Shown here piece by piece: positions 50,322-55,225 of a stretch of DNA of 55,225 nt; the stretch's first letter is position 1, and every line of letters begins with the position of its first letter. The notes beneath the pieces are model-generated. The model saw only the letters and a program-made list of their open reading frames with translations. It was not told where the DNA came from and made no database searches. Source of the DNA: Bacillota bacterium (GTDB taxonomy: Bacteria; Bacillota; UBA4882; UBA8346); contig JAEZJK010000082.1 in assembly GCA_023415835.1 (NCBI GenBank), positions 1-55,225 on the forward strand. Direction: 5' to 3'. A program made the translations under genes and the position numbers.

Positions 50322-50832
50322 CGGCTATACCTCTCCTTGTCAATTCATTGATAATTTCTTCCACTATTTGTCCCGGAGCCTTCCGAGAAGTATCCACCAC
50401 CAGATCAGCATCCCGATAAAGTTTTTCCCGTTGCTTCAAGATCCGATTGATTTCACTCAAAGGATCCGCGTCCGCCAATAATGGCCGGTGAGCCTCAGCT
50501 TTGATTCGTTCATAGATAATCTCCGGCCGGGCATTTAACGAAATTATGAATCCGTTAATCCTCGATAATCGAAGGTTTTCCGGATTTAACACCCAACCGC
50601 CGCCGGTAGCGATCACTTTCCGGTCACTTTGACCCAACTCTCCGGCCAAATTATTCTCAAGCCTTCTAAAGAAAGCTTCGCCTTCTTCCTGAAAAATTTG
50701 AGTAATCTTTTTGCCACAATCCGCTTCGATTAACAGATCGGTGTCAATTAAATCATAGCCCAATTTCAGGGCTAACATTCTTCCAATCTTCGATTTGCCT
50801 GTTCCCATAAAACCGATGATTACCAGGTTCAT
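50308..50832 (-). CDS. aroK: shikimate kinase
   Basis: 174-residue kinase that phosphorylates shikimate at C3. P-loop GFMGTGKSKIG, substrate Asp32 in LIDTDLLIE, FFRRLEN with the shikimate-binding Arg, and VIATGGGWV. ATG 50832 has GGGAG 7 bases upstream. A 149-bp gap with a dispersed repeat separates it from aroC. Confidence 0.96.
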   Translation of the reverse strand: MNLVIIGFMGTGKSKIGRMLALKLGYDLIDTDLLIEADCGKKITQIFQEEGEAFFRRLENNLAGELGQSDRKVIATGGGWVLNPENLRLSRINGFIISLNARPEIIYERIKAEAHRPLLADADPLSEINRILKQREKLYRDADLVVDTSRKAPGQIVEEIINELTRRGIADARG

Positions 50833-50921
50833 TTATATGCTCCCAATATATGTCGGAATAACTTTCTTGGACATCCGCGATTTATTGCGACATATTTTCC
50901 TTGATTCATAACTTGAAATAA

Positions 50922-50993
50922 ATACTATAATTTGTTCTTTTCCATCCATGGTTTAAGGATGGAACAGTATAATCAAAAAATTCATTTCAATTT
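50922..50993. repeat. dispersed hairpin repeat, copy 2
   Basis: Near-copy of 6282-6352: CTTTTCCATCCATGGTTTAA then GGATGGAA, followed by the same AT-rich tail. Lies in the aroC-aroK gap, just after the aroC stop at 50982 region. Confidence 0.7.
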
Positions 50994-52181
50994 ATTTAAT
51001 TTCAGATAGTTTTCAAAATTGGCTTTAGTTTCTTGCAAATGGTCGCCGCCGCATTTTTCAAGTAAGGTTTCGGCAATTACCCAACAAGCCATTGCTTCGC
51101 CTACCACAGCAGCTGCTGGTACAGCGCAGGCATCGGACCGTTCGACGCTGGCTTTCACCGGTAATTTACTCTCAAGATCAACCGTATCCAATGGCTGGTA
51201 CAGCGTGGGAATAGGTTTCATCGCCAGGTGAATCCGGATTAATTCCCCGTTACTGATGCCACCTTCAATTCCCCCGGCATTATTGGTTTTTCGATAGAAT
51301 CCTTTATCAATATCATAATAAATCGGATCATGAACTTCGGAACCAGGAAGTTCGGCGGCTTTAAAACCAAGCCCTATTTCTACCCCTTTAATCGCCGGGA
51401 TGCTCATCAAGGCATAAGTTAAACGGGCATCCAACCGCCGTTCCCAGTGGACGTGGCTTCCCAAACCCGGCGGCACTCCCTGAACTATTAGTTCAATGAC
51501 CCCTCCCAAGGAATTACCTTTTACTTTGGCTTGATCAATCCCAATGATCATTCTTTGGGATACTTCCGGATCAGGGCAGGCCACCGGCGATTGCCGCACA
51601 TTCTCCAGGTAAAGGTGGAGATCCTCCGGAGGGGCGGTTACGGCTTCAGTCCCAATCCGTACTACGCCGCTAGAGACCTTTATCCCGAACTCCTCAAGCA
51701 ACTTGCGGGCGACCGCCCCAACCGCCACCCTGGCCGCAGTCTCACGGGCGCTGGCACGTTCCAGGATGTTCCGGAGATCCTGCTGATGATATTTTAGAGC
51801 TCCGGCTAGATCAGCGTGGCCGGGCCGGGCCTTAGTCACCCTGGAGTCAAGTTGTTGTAAGCGTTCATCCCCGGCGATCTCTACTCTTCCTGCTTCACCG
51901 GAGGCAGTAACCGACATGGCCTCCCGCCATCGTTCCCAGTCTTTATTCCATATTTGCAGTGTAATTGGTGAACCGATAGTCTCCCCATTCCGGATCCCGG
52001 ATAATACCTCTACTTCATCTGTCTCGATCTTCATCCGGCCCCCGCGGCCGTAACCCCGCTGGCGACGGCTCAAATCTTCCTGTATTGTTTCAATTGAGAT
52101 AGGCAACCCAGCCGGAAAACCTTCAATAATGGCGGTTAAAGCCCGGCCGTGCGACTCTCCGGCAGTTAAAAACCGTATCAA
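50982..52181 (-). CDS. aroC: chorismate synthase
   Basis: 399-residue FMN-dependent enzyme, last step to chorismate. GESHGRALTAIIEGFPAG, RRQRGYGRGGRM, KARPGHADLAGALKY and RASARETAARVAVGA are all present. The start is TTG 52181 with AGGAAG 7 bases upstream. The 3' end overlaps the dispersed repeat at 50922-50993, so the repeat contributes the last codons. First gene of the aro run, divergent from the mutase gene. Confidence 0.96.
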   Translation of the reverse strand: MIRFLTAGESHGRALTAIIEGFPAGLPISIETIQEDLSRRQRGYGRGGRMKIETDEVEVLSGIRNGETIGSPITLQIWNKDWERWREAMSVTASGEAGRVEIAGDERLQQLDSRVTKARPGHADLAGALKYHQQDLRNILERASARETAARVAVGAVARKLLEEFGIKVSSGVVRIGTEAVTAPPEDLHLYLENVRQSPVACPDPEVSQRMIIGIDQAKVKGNSLGGVIELIVQGVPPGLGSHVHWERRLDARLTYALMSIPAIKGVEIGLGFKAAELPGSEVHDPIYYDIDKGFYRKTNNAGGIEGGISNGELIRIHLAMKPIPTLYQPLDTVDLESKLPVKASVERSDACAVPAAAVVGEAMACWVIAETLLEKCGGDHLQETKANFENYLKLNKLK

Positions 52182-52310
52182 CTTCTCACTTCCTAAATCG
52201 GTTATTTTGTTAAATTATAAATTAAATTGGTAAATAAGGCAAATAATTTAAAAGGGTTTCAAGGTTTGGCCGCGAATAAAAACAAAAATGTAATTCGGGG
52301 AGGAATCCAG

Positions 52311-53657
52311 TTGTCTCATGTATTCCGTCAATATGACATTCGGGGCGTCGCCGGCCGTGACCTGACCGAGGAGTTTGTGGCCGAGTTGGCCAAATCCTTG
52401 GCAACCTTTTTCAAGCGCAATCAGGTAAATACCATCAGTTTGGGATATGATTGCCGGTTAAGCAGCCCAGCCTTTCGCAAACTACTAATCGAAAACCTAC
52501 TTAACTCTGGAATCAACCTTTACGATCTCGGAATGGGCCCAACCCCTCTGGTTTACTATTCCTTATTCAACTTGCCTGTCGGAGGTGGCGTGATGATTAC
52601 CGGCAGCCACAATCCGCCCAATGAAAACGGTTTTAAAATTTGTCTCGGGCATACCACTATTTTCGGCGAACAAATTCAAGAAATCAAGCGGATTATGGAA
52701 GCCAAAGATTATCAAACCGGCCAGGGAAATTTGATTGAACACCCGATTATTCCGGAGTATCTAGCATACTTAAAGTCGATTTTTAAACCGGGCGCCAAAA
52801 AACTTAAAGTTGTCGTCGACGCTGGTAACGGTACTGGAAACTTGACCGCCGTTAAACTCTATCAAAGCCTCGGCTGGGAGGTAATCGATTTATTCTCCGA
52901 GCCTGATGGGAGTTTTCCAAACCATCATCCCGATCCGACTTTACCTGAGAATTTGAGCCAGCTAATCACTGAAGTCAATAAAAGCCAAGCCGACCTCGGC
53001 ATCTCCTTAGACGGCGACGCCGACCGGATCGGGGTAGTCGATTCCAAAGGGCGCGTATTATGGGGCGATCAATTGATGATCATCTTCGCCGCTGATATTG
53101 TAAAACGCAATCCGGGAGCAAAAATCATCGGCGAAGTTAAATGCTCCCAAACCATGTTCGACCGGATCCAAGCGTTGGGCGGCGCGCCAATCATGTGGAA
53201 AGTTGGGCATTCCCTAATCAAGGCGAAAATGAAAGAAGAACAGGCTTTATTAGCCGGTGAAATGAGCGGCCACCTTTTCTTTGCTGACCGTTACTATGGC
53301 TATGATGACGCAGTTTACGCCGGAGCTAGGTTGTTGGAGATTCTCTCCCATTCTGAACTGTCTCTGACGGAAATGGTTGACGGGCTTCCCCAAACCTGTT
53401 CGACCCCGGAGATTCGTTTTGATTGCCCGGAGGAGAAGAAGTTTAAAGTAGTCGAGGAATTGGTTAAATCCTTCGCGCCGAAGAATAAGGTGATCGATAT
53501 CGACGGCGCCCGGATCATCTTCGAGCACGGCTGGGGTTTAGTAAGGGCATCCAATACCCAACCAGTATTAGTCCTGAGGTTTGAAGCTGATTCTGCACCA
53601 GCGCTAGAGAAGATTCAAGCCGAAGTAAAAACTGAGCTGAACCGGTTGTTGGCATAA
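52311..53657 (+). CDS. phosphomannomutase/phosphoglucomutase
   Basis: 448-residue alpha-D-phosphohexomutase interconverting hexose 1- and 6-phosphates for sugar-nucleotide synthesis. FRQYDIRGVAGRDL at the N-terminus, phosphoserine loop MITGSHNPPNENGFK, metal loop LDGDADRIG, sugar-binding GEMSGHLFF and phosphate-binding RASNTQPVLVLRFEA. TTG 52311 is preferred since GGGGAGG lies 7 bases before it; an ATG at 52227 has no site. It is the only housekeeping gene on the plus strand in this half. Confidence 0.95.
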   Translation: MSHVFRQYDIRGVAGRDLTEEFVAELAKSLATFFKRNQVNTISLGYDCRLSSPAFRKLLIENLLNSGINLYDLGMGPTPLVYYSLFNLPVGGGVMITGSHNPPNENGFKICLGHTTIFGEQIQEIKRIMEAKDYQTGQGNLIEHPIIPEYLAYLKSIFKPGAKKLKVVVDAGNGTGNLTAVKLYQSLGWEVIDLFSEPDGSFPNHHPDPTLPENLSQLITEVNKSQADLGISLDGDADRIGVVDSKGRVLWGDQLMIIFAADIVKRNPGAKIIGEVKCSQTMFDRIQALGGAPIMWKVGHSLIKAKMKEEQALLAGEMSGHLFFADRYYGYDDAVYAGARLLEILSHSELSLTEMVDGLPQTCSTPEIRFDCPEEKKFKVVEELVKSFAPKNKVIDIDGARIIFEHGWGLVRASNTQPVLVLRFEADSAPALEKIQAEVKTELNRLLA

Positions 53658-53720
53658 AAAAATTTAACGTTACGGGTTACGAGTTATTTGTTTTAATTTC
53701 TTTTATACTAATATCTTACT

Positions 53721-53760
53721 GCCAACCCACGAGACATCAACTTTTGTGAGGTTGGCTTTT
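53721..53760 (+). terminator. intrinsic terminator of the mutase gene
   Basis: GCCAACC (53721-53727) pairs with GGTTGGC (53750-53756) with CAC/GTG continuing inside, then TTTTCT on the plus strand. Confidence 0.7.
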
Positions 53761-53869
53761 CTAATCCCCGGACTCTGCTTTTCATTTTTATAACCCTCAT
53801 CCCCTCGTTCCCCTCGCAATTGAATTGCCCGGTTAATCCTTAACCTGGTTAGTGATACAAAATTGATAA

Positions 53870-53962
53870 TTGAAAAGTGGTTTTTCAATGTTATAATGAT
53901 ATGGTGAAAAATTAAATAAATGGTTTTTTATATTCAACGCACGTTTTATATCGGGCGTTTTT
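53870..53962 (+). ncRNA. possible short transcript: promoter followed at once by a terminator
   Basis: TTGAAA (53870-53875), 16-base spacer, TATAAT (53892-53897), then about 35 bases later the hairpin AACGCACG…CGGGCGTT (53936-53959) followed by T residues. The product would be only about 55-60 nt: a small RNA or a leftover attenuator of a gene now lost. No similarity to a known RNA is claimed. Confidence 0.3.
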
Positions 53963-54255
53963 GTTATGCCAAAAATGACCTAACTCTTGCTCTTCCCTGG
54001 GAAGCAGATTTCAGGAAGCCATTCCAAGAGAAGAATAACCCGAATGTTCGGATGTCAAAAAACTATAGGCCCCAAAGGCATCGTAAACTCTCCTGAATAA
54101 AAGGGTGCAGTTAACGTGTGAAGCTTGAAAGGTACGATCTCAAGACATGGGTAACACAGGTTAGTTAGTTTTTAATCCGCCTTCTCCAACCAAACCATCT
54201 GGAGAGGGTTTAGGACAAGAGGCATTGAGGCACAACGCAGAAAGGTACCCTCAAA
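53963..54255. other. gene-free region with possible insertion-sequence debris
   Basis: No coding sequence. Near 54140-54162 the sequence TCAAGACATGGGTAACAC resembles terminal sequences often seen beside transposases, so an old IS end is possible. I cannot confirm this. Confidence 0.3.
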
Positions 54256-54390
54256 TGATAGCTGGTTCTCCTTCTAAGATAGAACTTTCCCCTTAAAAGA
54301 TTGGAGCTTCTCCTTCCAGGACAGAAATATCTCGTTAAATTATAGAACATTCTCCTTCAGGGATGGATCATTCTCTTTAAATGATAGAAT
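54256..54390. repeat. degenerate 21-bp tandem repeats
   Basis: Six consecutive 21-bp units (54256, 54277, 54298, 54319, 54340, 54361) and a partial seventh at 54382, consensus near RGATAGAACATTCTCCTTAAA. Units alternate between ends TTCTA/TTCCA/TTCAG and ends TTAAA, giving a 42-bp super-period. On the minus strand each unit reads as a heptapeptide like L-S-F-K-E-N-x, now with two stop codons. The IS element begins directly after the partial seventh unit. Confidence 0.85.
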
Positions 54391-54457
54391 TGATCTTCCC
54401 CCGATTTGCTAGACACTCAGATAAGAGGTAAAATAAACCTTAAGGAGCTGAGTGAAA

Positions 54458-54754
54458 ATGAGTCGGGTATTTAGTAAAGAATTTAAGGAACAAGCTGTAT
54501 TATTAACCGAAACCAGTGGTAAGAAAGTCAGTGAAATCGCACATGATTTAGGAATCCGCGAGAACCTGCTTTGGCGTTGGAAGAAAGAACTTCGTGAAGC
54601 AGGAGCTAACAGCTTCCCAGGCCATGGCAACCGACAACCAGGCACCGAACAAGAGGAAGAAATACGCCGTCTTAAGGAAGAACTTCTAACCGTCACCATG
54701 GAGCGTGACATCTTAAAAAAAGCGGTGGCCATCTTCTCCAAACCCCAGAAATGA
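54458..54754 (+). CDS. IS3-family transposase OrfA
   Basis: 98-residue DNA-binding half of the transposase: helix-turn-helix (FSKEFKEQAVLLTETSGKKV, IAHDLGIRENLLWRWKKEL) and a C-terminal leucine-zipper coil (EEEIRRLKEELLTVTMERDI). ATG 54458 with AAGGAG 10 bases upstream; GTG 54452 is an alternative. A7G at 54715-54722 is a -1 frameshift site: after slippage the frame continues KSGGHLLQTPE into orfB. Confidence 0.92.
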   Translation: MSRVFSKEFKEQAVLLTETSGKKVSEIAHDLGIRENLLWRWKKELREAGANSFPGHGNRQPGTEQEEEIRRLKEELLTVTMERDILKKAVAIFSKPQK

Positions 54755-55225
54755 AATATGGGGTTATCCATGAGACTGCTAAAGATTACAAACACTATAG
54801 CATTGAGAAGATGTGCCGCATACTTGATGTCTCACGGAGTGGTTATTATCAATGGTGTAAACGAGGCGAAACTCTTCGTAAGAAGCAAGATCGTGAACTA
54901 AAAGAAAAGATCCTTGCCATCTTTATCAAGCGCAGAAAACGTTACGGTAGCCCTCGAATTCATGATGAATTACGAGACATGGGCATCCGGTGTAGTAGGA
55001 AACGAGTAGAACGTCTAATGCGTGAACTGAAAATACGTGCCCGGCATAAACGACAATTTAGAGTAACAACTAATTCAAAACATGATTACCCAATTGCTCC
55101 GAATCTTTTAAACCGACAGTTTAAAGTCGATGCACCGAATCGGGTTTGGGTTACTGATATTACATACATTCGTACTTTTGAAGGCTGGTTATATCTAGCG
55201 GCCGTTATGGACTTATACTCAAGAA
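54751..55225 (+). CDS. IS3-family transposase OrfB (partial)
   Basis: Catalytic half of the transposase, 158 codons present, cut by the window edge. It begins with an HTH_21-like domain (YSIEKMCRILDVSRSGYYQW, RRKRYGSPRIHDELRDMGI). The RNase-H DDE domain starts with APNRVWVTDITYI (first Asp) and reaches AAVMDLYSR (second Asp). ATG 54751 overlaps the orfA stop (ATGA), but the main product is expected to be the OrfAB fusion made by frameshifting. Confidence 0.9.
   Translation, partial: MKYGVIHETAKDYKHYSIEKMCRILDVSRSGYYQWCKRGETLRKKQDRELKEKILAIFIKRRKRYGSPRIHDELRDMGIRCSRKRVERLMRELKIRARHKRQFRVTTNSKHDYPIAPNLLNRQFKVDAPNRVWVTDITYIRTFEGWLYLAAVMDLYSR

Larger units (their letters stand above)
54391..55225 (+). 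mobile_element. IS3-family insertion sequence (right part off window)
   Basis: The left end is placed at TGATCTTCCCCCGATTTGCT (54391), which resembles IS3-type ends (TGATCC…GGACA) and lies 67 bp before orfA. OrfA and orfB overlap in the -1 arrangement with an A7G slippery run. The right end and target duplication are outside the window. Confidence 0.85.

Noticed and set aside
53703..53888. 61-codon minus-strand ORF after the mutase gene
   Set aside because: It runs through the mutase terminator and has no ribosome site or recognisable sequence.
54256..54390. CRISPR array
   Set aside because: The 21-bp units are contiguous and degenerate without spacers, and no cas genes are present.

Overview
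The window looks like a chromosomal segment of an endospore-forming member of the Bacillota (clostridia-like). The evidence is a complete spoIIIAA-AH locus, an alpha/beta-type small acid-soluble spore protein, strong GGAGG-type ribosome sites, frequent TTG/GTG starts, sigma-A promoters close to TTGACA-17-TATAAT, and gene orders typical of Firmicutes (radA-disA-yacL-ispD-ispF; efp-spoIIIA-accBC-asp23-nusB; aroC-aroK-aroB-aroQ). I cannot name the species. I saw no rRNA, tRNA or CRISPR array. Nearly all genes lie on the minus strand and read from right to left.

Layout, left to right. 1-10.4 kb is an accessory carbohydrate region: a truncated sugar ABC permease, a HAD phosphatase, a translationally coupled GH3 beta-N-acetylhexosaminidase-like / GH88 unsaturated uronyl hydrolase pair, a YesMN-type two-component system, and decayed fragments (chemoreceptor tail, frameshifted membrane protein). 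10.9-18.9 kb carries a DUF2935 gene, an unassigned gene with an IDDAG motif, ispF-ispD, yacL, carD, disA, radA and a DedA gene. 19-24.7 kb holds mtnP, a spore protein, an AbrB-like gene with a class V aminotransferase, and two exported-protein genes, one of them frameshifted. 25.2-27.9 kb is a zinc/cadmium efflux operon (cadC-cadA). 28-37 kb is housekeeping: pgsA, rimO, a TPR gene, a lytic transglycosylase, coaE, mutM, polA, a TsaD-like paralogue and nusB. 37-40.4 kb has DUF2273, amaP, asp23, accC and accB. 40.5-46.1 kb is spoIIIAH-AA. 46.2-52.2 kb has a CD1247-type zinc-ribbon gene, efp, an M24 peptidase and aroQ-aroB-aroK-aroC. 52.3-53.7 kb is a plus-strand phosphohexomutase. The right end is a repeat region interrupted by an IS3-family element that runs off the window.

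The least expected feature is repetitive DNA. Four of the junctions in spoIIIA are spacers, and three of them carry repeats. A 95-bp fold-back element between spoIIIAE and spoIIIAF recurs at 30.1 kb in opposite orientation with a single difference. Two diverged copies of another repeat fill the spoIIIAD-AC and AC-AB gaps. A third inverted-repeat family supplies the stop codon of the M24 peptidase gene. A hairpin-bearing repeat occurs at both 6.3 and 50.9 kb. A tract of degenerate 21-bp tandem repeats, which once encoded heptapeptides, abuts the IS. Other points of note are a terminator hairpin whose 3' arm doubles as the Shine-Dalgarno of the DUF2935 gene, and a second-type TsaD protein that keeps its metal ligands next to polA. 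Nothing here resembles a known defence or secretion island.
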